From positions 218,609 through 282,608 of the forward strand of contig NW_005179179.1 in assembly GCF_000350225.1 (NCBI RefSeq): DNA of 64,000 nucleotides. The letters run 5' to 3'. Of the stretch, positions 32,057-42,981 are shown piece after piece; the stretch's first letter is position 1; the number at the start of each line of letters is the position of its first letter. Below the pieces are notes generated by a model, which was not told the origin of the DNA, did not search any database, and saw only the letters and a program-made list of their open reading frames with translations. The stretch comes from Chondrus crispus. Its lineage: Eukaryota > Rhodophyta > Florideophyceae > Gigartinales > Gigartinaceae. Both the position numbers and the translations under genes were made by a program.

Positions 32057-34986
32057 TCTACGAAATACAGTACGGGCCATTAGGGCTGGTCAAGTGACTC
32101 TCCTTCTTGCACTCTCAGTTGTTAATAATGTTTGCACTCTCTGTCGCTGATAATCAGGTGACTCTCCTTCTTGCACTCTCGGTCGCTGATAATGTTTGCA
32201 CTCTCTGTCAATGATAATTTGGGACCGTCTGAGGGTCAATAATATCTAAATGCACTGTGCTGTAGGGTAGAGACTTTAGTCTACGATTAATGCATTGCAA
32301 GTTTTAGTGCATTCATTAGCAATTGAAATGTGAATTTGGACAAGGGGGCTTTTCGGTTGGAACGCACGACAACTCAGAAGGAAGTGGAAATCAAGTGGAC
32401 CATTTCAGCCACAGAAAGCCAAGTCAGGATGACTTGGCGACAAGTCAGCGCCAAGCCACACGCCATGATTTGGAATGATTCTTCGTTTGCGTAATGAAGA
32501 ACTTGTCAAAAGCAGAATATCAGCACCAAGTCACGAATGCCTTGGTGCGGTTCTTCGTTCGCGTAATCAACACTTGGCACAAAAATGAATCATCACCAAG
32601 TCACACGCAATGGTTTGGCACCCCCACTATAACTTGGCAATGATTGCGAATGATTCTTCATTCGCGTCATGGAACTTGGCAGAAATGGAAATTCGGCCAC
32701 TGTCCCAAAACAGGGCTGTATAAGAGAGGCACGTCAAACTCTCTCTCACCACTCTTCTTTCTTCCTCAAGTCGTCGCTTGTTTCTCCCACCATCCCACCC
32801 TCAGCTTCGCTGCTCAGTCATCAAGTCGTCACTGGTTTGTTCTCTCCCTACTCTTTCTTGTATGGCTTAACCATTCCGGAATGTTTTTCACACACACGCT
32901 GGGTAAGATAACGCGATCTCTCGGTCGCTACTCAAGCCCTCTCATCCTGGAAATGCCCCCCTCATCTTTGAAGCTTACCAAAGCAGAACTCGAACTCAGG
33001 TGAGTCATGGACGCGCGCCCCGTATCAAGCCGAATGTGGTCCTCATCCGCCGAAGCGGGTAGTATCGCAAGGATAGCTGCCCGGGGTGGCATGGAAACGC
33101 GCGCCACTACGCTGCTCTGGCCGTTGTATCAACGTTTATGTCCACACCAATTGGGGACAACGAAAGACAGGGGCAATCCTCTGGAATTCAAGGAAACGGT
33201 AAGCATTTTTCTGGACCGAGATCTTTAGGTAATAAAGCGTAATCTTGTTTCTTCAACATTATTCAGAGCAAAAAACACCGTGACATATATTTCATATGTG
33301 TCACACACGTGTAGGACAAATGTCATACGTGTCATACACGTGTCAAATCAAGAATAATGAAACATGTTCAGAATGTACTGTAGAGTGCCACTGTGTACAG
33401 ATATTACACGTGTCAACACAAACATGAAGCATGCTGAGAATTGCGAGGAAAGTGCGACTGAACACATGAACACACGTGTACACGTTGAAAACCAAAATTG
33501 TTCGGTTTGACGTGCTGAGTGTTTTCGCTTCCACACGTGTCATATCTGTCATTGTGTGTCATGGAGCTACACTCAGCGCCTTAGCATTAAGCCGCTAGCT
33601 TTTAGTTCAGCAAGCAAGTACTGTCAGCAACGGTTAGAGATGTGAGCAACACTAGCGGGTAGCGAGCAACGCCGTGACACTACATAAGCAAGCAGACTGT
33701 AGGTAGCTAAGCGAAGGAGAGCATCGAAGTACACAGAAAGACGGGACGACTGCGTCGCCCGGAGCACAGCGTGCTCATTCACGACTTCGTAGAGTAGGGA
33801 TTCCACCAGCATCTTGAGGCCCCCCGCCCCCCGCCCCCCTCCAACATGAGAGACGTGGCTGCGATAACGGTTGACATTCAACACACCTCAGCTGAACAAC
33901 CATGACAACGTAAGATACAAAACAGAGAGAAACAAAGGGAACGAGGAGTCCTCGAAATAACCTCATCGTCCATAAAAGCACAGACCACCGTTCTGTAATC
34001 TGAGCTATCGAGCAGTATTGTAAAGATCCGCGGCAGTTAAATAGCGATGCAGTCTCGTCGTAATTCGACCCTTCCTTTTTCTTTAGTTTTCAGTGGCACA
34101 GATGGAAGGGAGAGAGAGAGAGTCCGCCAGCATTGGCTTTCAATGACGTGTGTATCCTATCGAGGGCTGCCTTTCCTGAGGACAACGTCACCCCCCTACC
34201 ATAAATCTCTTTGCTGTTGCGCCTTCACCCCAGCGCACGGTGCAACTGAGCATGGACGACGTCTCGACCAGACCACAGCTTTCCGTTTAGCCTCACCAGA
34301 TAGTTTCGAGACGCGGCCTTGCTGCGGTAACGTTACCGCGCTTTTGTTTCGAACAGGCGGAGTACAGTAGATGGAATGGGGCCATTTCGCCTTTTGTATC
34401 GGCTTCAAATGGGTATCCTCTCAGCAAACATCCTCTTGTCGTGAGTCGGCTGTTTCGGAGAATTCCTTTACATATTTGTCAGCCCTGGCTACAATTATGG
34501 AATATGGGAGGGGATGCCAGCATAGGACTCGTAATATTCTCGAAGCAGGACACCATAACCTTGAGGAGGACTGGGAGTCAAAATATCTCTGAAACTCAAA
34601 TGAATCCATGTCGCACATGTGTAATATTGCCGAGGTCAACTTGTTCGTTTACATCGCAGACCATATCTCTTGGAGGCCATAATGTTCTTCCTCCTCCAGA
34701 ACAAAAAATCAAAGGAGATGTAATTCATCCTGACAAGCACGCTTGTTGGTGGCAGCAGTACGGAACTGACACCATGTTTCTTTCCCTTTCTACAATGGGG
34801 TGTGTAGGTGTTATGTCTTCGTCTCTCGCTTTGAAGGATAGTCAGGGTGCTTCTCTTCTGTCCTTATAAAGGGCAGTAGTGTGCCACAATTTAAGGACTG
34901 AGTTAACCAAGGAAAAAAACCACTCTGTGTCATAGGACCATCCATCCTTAGTCAGTCCCAAAAGAGCGCAAGCTTTCCCATCAAAC
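32057..34986. other. Repeat-rich spacer, possible LTR remnant
   Basis: No supported gene. A 64-bp unit starting GTGACTCTCCTTCTTGCACT is repeated twice (32094-32218). A degenerate unit (GATTCTTCGTTTGCGTAAT type) occurs at 32477, 32549 and 32652, upstream of a TATAAGAG at 32719-32726, which would suit the U3 promoter of an LTR. ACACGTGT cores cluster at 33300-33545. The frame at 32644-33003 crosses the TATA box and is not supported as a gene. Confidence 0.5.
34865..34870 (+). promoter_or_regulatory. TATA box of the gene at 34987
   Basis: TATAAA lies 117 bp before the ATG of the secreted Cys-rich protein, a spacing like that of the peptide gene at 37912. Confidence 0.5.
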
Positions 34987-35298
34987 ATGAATCTGTGGAC
35001 TTTCATTTCGGCCTTCGTGCTTCTCTCCCTCTTGTCTCCGGCTCTCGCTGGTATTCCTCGTGGGGATAAATGTTCAACCACAAGCCGCAGCTCCCCCCGT
35101 GTACCATGTGAAGAAGGGCTAACATGTGTCGCATTCAGTTTCGGTAAACCGTCGGCTCAGAGAGATTCGAGAGGAAAATGTCGGAAGATCAGAAGGAGGG
35201 TGGAGAGATGCTCAATCGAACTGTGCAGCCGCACGGGAGCGAAAACTGTTTGTAGGGTATCTGGAGAAATTGCGAGATGCGGCGCATGGGCCACGTGA
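34987..35298 (+). CDS. Small secreted cysteine-rich protein
   Basis: A 103-residue product with a signal peptide (MNLWTFISAFVLLSLLSPALA) and a mature part of about 82 residues with eight cysteines. The segments DKCSTTSRSSPRVPCEEGLTC and GKCRKIRRRVERC carry the first cysteines. The first segment, with its C-x-n-C-EEGLTC layout, resembles the cysteine frames of small disulfide-rich modules such as IGFBP- or antistasin-like domains, but no family can be named with confidence. The mature protein is strongly basic. It is unrelated in pattern to the paralogs at 10298 and 12370. A TATA box and a short leader precede it, which supports expression. Likely extracellular; function unknown. Confidence 0.65.
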   Translation: MNLWTFISAFVLLSLLSPALAGIPRGDKCSTTSRSSPRVPCEEGLTCVAFSFGKPSAQRDSRGKCRKIRRRVERCSIELCSRTGAKTVCRVSGEIARCGAWAT

Positions 35299-36235
35299 AA
35301 AGATTCGGGTCCGAAACCGGAATGCCCGTTGTTCTGTTCGAGACTCCTTCAAGTGCCTCAGCTGAGAGGGAGTGATGGGGGCATGTATCCGAATCTGGAA
35401 TGCTTAATTCTTGAGAGCTGTGTCTCCAACTTTGAGATCTATGGTCCCGTCTAAAGAGATCCGAGTGATGTTTTTGGGCCAACCTATGTCGTCGTTGTCA
35501 GGAGACATGTGATGCTGTTCATGATGTCTCCGACCACAGCGTCACTATGAGTTTGTGCGCAAAGGGCATCGATGCCATTCGCCAACGCGTTCTTACAAAG
35601 AAGCGGACAGCTACATGGCTGCCATACGGTCTCATACTTCAGTGCAAAACCAGTACGTGTAGATCTGGTGCTGCGCATCGAGCCTGGAGCACCTTGTTCC
35701 CGACTGTTGCTCCCTATCCCTTTTTGAATGACTGTACGGGGACGTTGGAACCGCACGCTCATCATAAATCTGCGCTTTTAGGAAAACTGTTCTTCTGCCA
35801 TTGCGCATGGACCTCGTGCCGCATGTCTCCCCATCTTTCTCAGATCCTACCTGCGCTCCAGGCCACTTCCCCTCACGTACATTCGCTCTAACCATAAGCA
35901 AATCTCCTTCGTTACACTTTCAGAGATGAACGCTTGTCCTGTTCTCTCGCATCTACAATGAGGGATATCCCCTGTGAAGTTAGGTGCGACTGCTAGTTAC
36001 ATACTAGCTAGAGAGGACGAATCGGGGAATCACTACAGCAGAATAGTCGATAGCAATGCCCCCAAAGCTCCGGCGCGCTGCTAAAGCGATCCAAGTCGCA
36101 CAAGCGGTCGGGAGAGCCAGTCGGTAAGGCCGCACGCGCCCGCGGATGCATGGCAGTGGGTAGAAGCGTTGGACGACTTCGGCACGCATCAACGCGACGA
36201 CTGCACTGTAGGGCGATAACACAGTACCAAGGGTA
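35299..36235. other. Spacer before the pogo-type element
   Basis: No supported gene. Overlapping short frames on both strands have no domains. GTACCAAGGGTAC (36224-36236) abuts the left end of the pogo-type element. Confidence 0.5.
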
Positions 36236-36871
36236 CAGTTAAACCCCTCCAATTGGTACCCCTCTAACTGGAAAACCTCGACAAATGGAACAAAAGTCAA
36301 TCTCCCGTCATGGGAGATGCGAAATTTTAATCAAAATATAAGAACCTTCCAAACCTTCACAAATGCAAGACACTTTTCAATGTTTTTAAATTTTCAATCC
36401 GTTGAATCAGATCGATCCGAGTACTGTACAGTGGACCCATTGTATCATTCCCATCAAATAATCACTGTGAACATGGTGCGATTCTGTAACAATACCGGTA
36501 AGGACACACCGAAATCACAATGCCATACACACAGCTCTCCAATGGACAGAAGAAGGCTATTCAAAAAGAGAGTCGCCGTCGTAGGAAAGCTGCAGAGTCT
36601 GTGAACCTCAAAGCGCTTGCCGAATGGTCAAAAAGCACTTTCAATCTTTCACGCGCTCCCGGATCTGCCACAATTTCTCGCCTTCTTTGTGCGGAATTCA
36701 CACTCGAGCATAGAGACAGTGCATGCATTTCGAACAGTCCCACCTCGAAATCCCGCCGTAGATGTTGCACTTTTCGATGCACACGTGTACACGTACACTT
36801 TCTAATTGGAAACCTCTGCAATTGAACCGAAACCATTCCACCGAATCGTTCCAATTAGAGGGGTTTGACTG
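36236..36871 (+). mobile_element. Internally deleted pogo/Tigger-type element
   Basis: Left end CAGTTAAACCCCTCCAATTG and reversed right end CAGTCAAACCCCTCTAATTG match at 18 of 20 bases, and both are flanked by TA (36234-36235 and 36872-36873), the duplication used by Tc1/mariner and pogo elements. The second, inner AATTGG-type repeats continue the similarity. Length is 636 bp. It keeps only the N-terminal part of a transposase gene, so it cannot move by itself. Confidence 0.8.
36520..36825 (+). pseudogene. pogo/CENP-B-type N-terminal HTH remnant
   Basis: Inside the 636-bp element an ATG frame of 101 codons begins LSNGQKKAIQKESRRRRKAA and continues through LAEWSKSTFNLSRAPGSATISR. This is the layout of a CENP-B/pogo N-terminal helix-turn-helix, whose second helix reads like S-x-x-T-I-S-R. 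The frame then runs into the right terminal repeat, so the DDE domain has been deleted. The product would bind the ends but not cut; it could in principle repress relatives. Confidence 0.55.
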
Positions 36872-36873
36872 TA

Positions 36874-37693
36874 TAGTGGGCCACAAACCCAGAGTGACCT
36901 GGAAACATCCTATCAAACCTTGTCTTGCTGTACATTTATCATATGTGCGCTGGGCCACGTACCCACGTGGACACGGGGCAAAGCACCTCACCCCAGCGGC
37001 GTCACGGTGATGGCACAGCTCAGCCACAGCTCAGCCACAGCTCAGCCCCAAGAGCAACTGAGGTACGAGTCACCGCAATTACAAACTGAAGACACTTTTC
37101 CAGTTCACGCAACGGAACACATGCGACTGAAGTGGTGTGATGTTAGCGCGAACATATCCCTCTCTGAAATCAGAAATTCAACACTAAGTACGGCTTCAAG
37201 TTTTTAACACTTTCTGTCCATCGCAAGCAGTTCTGTTGTAGATAGTTGTAAAACGCCGTTAGTTCTTCATGAGGAGAGGCATCGACAACAGTCGAGGCCT
37301 CAAACATCGTAACTGTTTGTTTCAGCCTATAAAATTTTGAAAGTGCCGCGTACCGATCTTGATGAATAGTTTTGTAAAGGGAGCTCCGTTCTCTATACAA
37401 AGGAAACCCGTCTGGCTACCCAGGGATGCTGTATACAAATTAATTCAGTGTTGAAACTTTAGTATACAGCGGAGACGGCGATAGAATCATTGCAAAGTTT
37501 ATGAATGAAGTTGAACTTCATCCAATGACATTTATTGGGAATGTTAAAAGCACTGAGTTAAACCGCAGTATCTTTGGATGACTGTTAGCTAAGTTTCTGA
37601 AATGAGGCGTGAATGTTGATTTGTTTTCTCTTGGATAGGAACCTTTTCTCTCATCTGCGGAGACAAGGTAGGTGCTCCATGAGCTTTTATCAG
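36874..37693. other. Spacer with short tandem repeat
   Basis: No supported gene. An 11-bp unit (CACAGCTCAGC) is repeated three to four times at 37013-37047. Confidence 0.5.
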
Positions 37694-37912
37694 TCAGAGC
37701 CACTTGTTAGTCATTTTCGGACCCTTTGGAAACGGGGGCATGGACCTGACCGGGATTCGCAAAGACTCCACAGTTGCGTTTTCATCAATGATGAATTCGG
37801 TATTCTGGTCGTCGGGGACCATCGAAGCTCCAATCGTCTTTGTTTTTGGAACAACAGTGCAAAGGGCGATACAGAAGAGGGCAGAAAGAAGCAAGAGAAA
37901 CATAGACATCAT
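37694..37912 (-). CDS. Putative 72-residue secreted peptide
   Basis: From the ATG at 37912 the product begins MMSMFLLLLSALFCIALC, a clear signal peptide. About 54 polar residues follow with Pro-rich spots (VVPKTK, VRSMPPFPKGPK) and no further cysteines. A TATATAAA box lies about 100 bp upstream on the same strand and the leader between is short and stop-rich, as expected for a real gene. No family is recognised. It could be a small apoplastic peptide or a precursor. The main reason for caution is length: a 72-codon frame can arise by chance, though chance does not readily give a signal peptide plus a well-placed TATA box. Confidence 0.5.
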   Translation of the reverse strand: MMSMFLLLLSALFCIALCTVVPKTKTIGASMVPDDQNTEFIIDENATVESLRIPVRSMPPFPKGPKMTNKWL

Positions 37913-40900
37913 TCGAATGCTTGAGTTGCGAGAGAAGGGTTCCAGTTTTCTTGAGATGAGTGAAGGTGAAAGGTTCTTGTGTCGAATCGAGAGGGACGGT
38001 TTCTTGTTCTGCTTTATATAGGCAATAAGGTAATGAGATCATTCATGGGGGAGGTACCCCTACGCTCAGGTTTGAAGCTTTTCTCTATCAATTGGAAAAA
38101 TATGCAAGAAAGAAGCTATAGAATATGTCTGAGACCATCGGCATCGCTTTTTGGCGGTCGTGGCAATATAGATGCCATAAAGAGACCTGAGCGGTCAGCT
38201 TGTTGTTGATCATCTTGTACTTCTTCACGAAAAATGAGAGTAACAATGACTTTAATCATCCGAAAACATTAAAAGAGAAGAATGGCAGACAGAAGAACTC
38301 CCGCACGTCTTCGTCACCATTGAGTTGACCAAGAATGTTCGAAACAGGCCTGAAATGAGGTGAACGTGTTTCGATAGACGGGGGCTGCATTCACCTAATG
38401 CCTTGCAAGCGAATTTAGTTCTTTGCATTGCAGGAACAAAACACTACAACGGAATGCAAAGCAGAAACAACGAAAGAGAAGACAGGTGTGCTTTGCTTAT
38501 ACACGTACAGGACCCTGACTGTAAACGGAAGTGGGACTTGATAACTTTCGCAGGACAGTTTCTCCTTCCAACTATCACTACCGATATGATCCATGCTTAG
38601 AGTAGGGCTAAAGACATGACTGAAATTCCCGCTTCCCAGTTCTATGTATTTCTCACAGTGAATCGCTTGTCTTCATATGGCTGAATCTTGACGGGAAGTA
38701 TGAGTCGTGAGCTGGGGGTTCGTGTGATTCTGACAAGCTGATCAGAAGGCGACGGTGGTGACACCTTGCCGGGTGGTTGTAAATGGCGAGGGCAATGATA
38801 GAGAAATAAGGCACTCCAACGAAATGTTTGTTACCATAATCAAGGCCATGGTACTGCATTGTATCCGGTATCGCCAGTGATAGTTGTTGCACGATTGGCA
38901 TTCGGGCGCGCTGCATACCCTGTAATGGAAGAGGATTTCGAAAAGGATGCAGTAGAAACCGCTTGTTAAGAAGTCTTGATAAAGGACAGCGGGGTTTCAG
39001 AAATACTTGCACAAATGAGAACAAATTCCGCGGTTCTGCACGGTAGAGAGGAGGCTTTTAGGGTGTAGCCACGGAAATTTTCATCTATGTTTCCGTTCGA
39101 AGAAAATCATCCAAATCGTTAACCGCCGATCAGAGGATATGAATAACAAACGCGCTTGGAAAGCAGAAGCAATCTCGGTCGAGATGGCTTGGTTTTGAAT
39201 GGCACATCGAGACTGTAATCGTATCGAGTTCCCCTGGTCACAAATCGTGACACAGCTAACAAACACTGACAAAGGCCAAACATGTTGTGGCTCCTCTTTA
39301 ACACAACTGTAAGAGAGAAATGACTCACTCTCGTATTCTCACTTCGTGACTGTAATCGAAGCAACAGCAGGGTGCGAGCCGTAATACTGATCAATCCTGC
39401 AGTCCTTCTGATGACGAGCATAAATTTTGCGACAAGAGGGATACAACGCACACAGGAAGAAGTCTCAAAATTAGAAAGGAGGGCTATGTGCAGCAGTTGC
39501 ATTACTCAATTCTCTTCCCGGGGAAGAGGTGACGGGCTTGGCAATTTCTATGTGTTGGATTATTAAGTCAACCCTCTCTTTTCCACAAAGTGAGGCACGT
39601 CTGCGTTCATAGTCACTGAATGCATGGAACCGCTTTTGCAAAGGACTGGCGTGTAGAAATGGTTAGCTAGAGACATTTCGTCTCCATGTAACTCATGTTT
39701 GACTGGCCTTCTTCCGTCGAAGCATTTTGCGTTTTGTGCAGTTATATTCAAAGAGCGGACTCGCCCTTCACCTGCTTCCGAAGACGTTTTGTGATGACAA
39801 ACCTGGGGCAATGACGCGAGGGGAAGGAGGCATTGAGCATGCGGCAACAGGAACTCCCATTTCCGGTCCTTCCAAACCCGCAGGTAATGGCACACACTTT
39901 ATTGGCTTTCCAGCCATCTGACGTGTTTCATTGTCGTCATACAGTACCACCCAGATTATGTCAAGATACAGCAGCAAATAAATGATGAGGCACAGAAACT
40001 GTCATTAGTGAGGCGGAAACAGATTATGTAGATGAAAGTCGTTTGTATCTCACGTTTTGTTTTCATTCGCGCTTCAGCCCTCAACAATGCGGGTCGGAGG
40101 AGGGATCACACGGCAGGCTGTAACTATGATGTGAGGAGGGGTGGGGAATAGTTTGGTGTACAGTCCCTGAATATTTATCGCATTATTGTGTTTTGAATAA
40201 TTGGCTCTCATTTTGTTTGCTCCAAAGGCAAGGTTGCCACCTGTTACAGAAGCGTCCTTCATGTCGTGCGATGTACAGTAATAAGCATGCATTTCTTTGA
40301 TTCCGAATTGGGTTATAGACTCGCGGGATAGAACAGTATGATCACAATAATACAATGCTGACGTCAGAATGGGAATGATCAACTTAAATCACGACTATTT
40401 TAAGCCGTTGTGACACGGATGGAGCATATTGGAGATACGGGATAGCAGCACATGCAGATATGTACATCACAGTACATGAAAAATGCATATGGAAGTACCA
40501 ATACAAAAAGGGAGAAGACGAGAAATATTCTCCTGCTCCCGAGAAACTTGACGAGAATTCCGTAATGTGATTGATCGCTTTTTGGCACTGCATAAGAAAT
40601 TTGGTTTAGTTGGTGCAGGAAATGGTTGTCGTGTCAAGGCTATTGCTAATTTGATTCGAGCCTGGCATTAGGCACGACCATCTGAAAGGAACAGTCGCTG
40701 TTGTGTGTAGCGCTTTTAGAAGTACAGTATGGGGCTTAACTCGAGGTATGTCCTACAAAAAATAGTCACCTACATATCCGTCGAAGCGTAAGCAGGGAGC
40801 GTGTCGCACGATGTGGAAAAAAGACGAGCGTTGAGACGTTTTGGGGTCAAATTCAGTGCAAATTTACGGAGAACACAGGGATCTCATGAGGCTTTCCAGA

Positions 40901-41998
40901 TAGCTCTATGAGTACACTAAAAGCATGAGGACACTAAAAGCAAGACTGCAGGCGCCTCAGTTGTGCCTCACACGCGAAACACGGGACCAAAAAATTATTT
41001 CTGTATTCGCGACGTTATGGGAGGACCACAGAAGTCTTCAATCTTAATCCTCTGGATGGGGGAGAGCTTCTAACATGATTCATGAATACAGCTGCAGTAG
41101 AGTATTTGCCGACGTGGGCATATTGAAAAGGAAACGTTGCTGCATTTTTTCTGGCGCTTGGCGTCGATCCAGACGCTCTCAGACTGGAAACGAATGACGA
41201 GGCAACGTCTCTTGGCTGAGGGCTTTTGGAGTGTCCATCTAAAGACCACCTCGACCACACACCGTGGCCACGCTGAGGAACCACACTGAGGAGCCTGCGG
41301 CGCGAGCTTTGTTTCATGGGATGGTTGTTCTTCCCGACAGCGCAGAGGAAGCTCTGCCATCGAGGTCTTGTGATGAAAATATGAAGCGAACAATGATTGC
41401 ACCACAACTTCCAGCTCGACACTTCCATAGGTTCTGTCGTGTGTGCAAGTTGTGGGCTCGCACTGAGGGAGGGGGGTAATTTTTTCTGAGGGAGGCGGGT
41501 GAGAAGACTCGGACCGCGCTCCGCCAGTGCGTGGCAAACGATGCACGTCGTGATACGTGCGCCAATTCTACATGTACCCTTCGAAGGGTACGCTGTGCCA
41601 CTGTATGTTCCCATGAAGTAAATACCATTGGTACAGTATGTATTCAGTCGAACCGCTTGAGCCGTTACGATGACGGGTAATGCTTGCAAGATAAAACTTT
41701 ACTCGCACCGCGCTTGCCGTGTACTCTCCCTCAAAATCCCTACTGGCACCCCTTCACAGCAATTTCTCCGACAACATGCCCGCGATATACAGAAAATTTA
41801 CTCTACCGGATGAAATCCAAATTTGTTCTTAAAATAAAGACAGCAACATGGAGCGAGCAATTGGCCAAAAACACGTCACATCTGTAAGCCTGTGGTAAAC
41901 TGTAATGTGCATTGAATTCAATCAAATATGATACGATTGGAACTGTATGATAACGGTTTGATAAAGAAGACCACCTAATACATACTGTATATACTGTA
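37913..41998. other. Long spacer without recognisable genes
   Basis: Apart from the TATA box at 38013-38020 no feature can be supported over about 4 kb. The longest frame (41015-41689, minus) has no domain and unstable composition. A perfect 18-bp palindrome GTACCCTTCGAAGGGTAC lies at 41574-41591. Confidence 0.5.
38013..38020 (-). promoter_or_regulatory. TATA box of the peptide gene at 37912
   Basis: Read on the minus strand this is TATATAAA, about 100 bp upstream of the ATG. Confidence 0.5.
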
Positions 41999-42492
41999 CA
42001 GGGGGGGTCGCTATATAGTGCCATCTTTCTTAGTGCCAGCTCCGATATAGTGCTACCCTTCTGTGGGTGGCACGAATTTTGAGCCAAAAACGAAAGGGTC
42101 TCCAGAGAGGCCAGTTGGATGGACGTACTGCCCGAGAGCCACTGCCGCCGCGGAAAGATATTATGCAGTTGCCAACTCGAATAGAGACTATGGCAGAAAA
42201 AGGCGGGGTCGATGATGCAATTGGACATCTGCAAAAGTGTAGGCTGGCATTTATGGTTGCGAAAAAGGAGGAAGTCAATGCGACGGCTCGGCAGCTACTA
42301 ATAACAGAAATGCTTGATTAGAGTCCGTAGTGAAGATGCAAAGTATGAGTGATGGCGTCCTGCGAGCGGTCTTTCTGAGCAGTGATGCAAGGAAGTGGCT
42401 GCAAAAAATCTCATTTTCTTACAGTGCCTGGTTCGATATAGTGCCGTTTTCGGCCCACTGACACAGGGTAGCACTATATCGCGACCGGGCTG
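41999..42492. mobile_element. Non-autonomous DNA element with CGATATAGTGC repeats
   Basis: The left end CAGGGGGGGTCGCTATATAG and the reversed right end CAGCCCGGTCGCGATATAG share CAG, GGTCGC and the ATATAGTGC core. The ATAGTGC core recurs four to five times within the outer 70 bp of both ends. CAG/CTG ends suit pogo/mariner types, but no TA duplication is seen on the right. An 84-codon frame without ATG (42067-42321) lies inside and has no recognised domain. Confidence 0.55.
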
Positions 42493-42981
42493 ATTACTGT
42501 TACTGTACCCTTAACGGTACCTTCGAAGGTAGTGCATTTCCACCACGAGGGCGTAGCAATTTGAGCTACCCATTGAAATGACTGCAGCAGGCTCAAAGAA
42601 CACACACATTTGATTGGGTTGTTGATGAGGGGCGAGTGGAAAGACAAGTTGCCAGAGAAGCATTTCGGAGTGTGAATAAGTGGGCAATTTTGGCCTTCAC
42701 CCCTCCCAGGTTCCTTATTCGAGGCAACGAAAGAATACCGTTCAGTATCAAGATGCCAACTGATACGCATCATTTTCTTCCAATCAATAAGCCCGTTTTC
42801 TTCCCATCTCGCCCCCCTCGCCCAATGACTTTCAAAAGGAAAACCCACATCCTTGTTGTCTACTGCACCTACGGTACCTTCAACAACATGGGAAGACTTA
42901 TCCTGGTGTCCTTGGTTCCCTTTTTGTTGTGTAGCAGATATGCCGCTGTTGCGACGGGGTCGGCCCTCGCATGTGCTGTAG

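Noticed and set aside
41015..41689. Minus-strand frame of 224 codons
   Set aside because: No domain, no signal peptide, overlapping frames of similar quality, and it crosses the GTACCC palindrome; not called as a gene.
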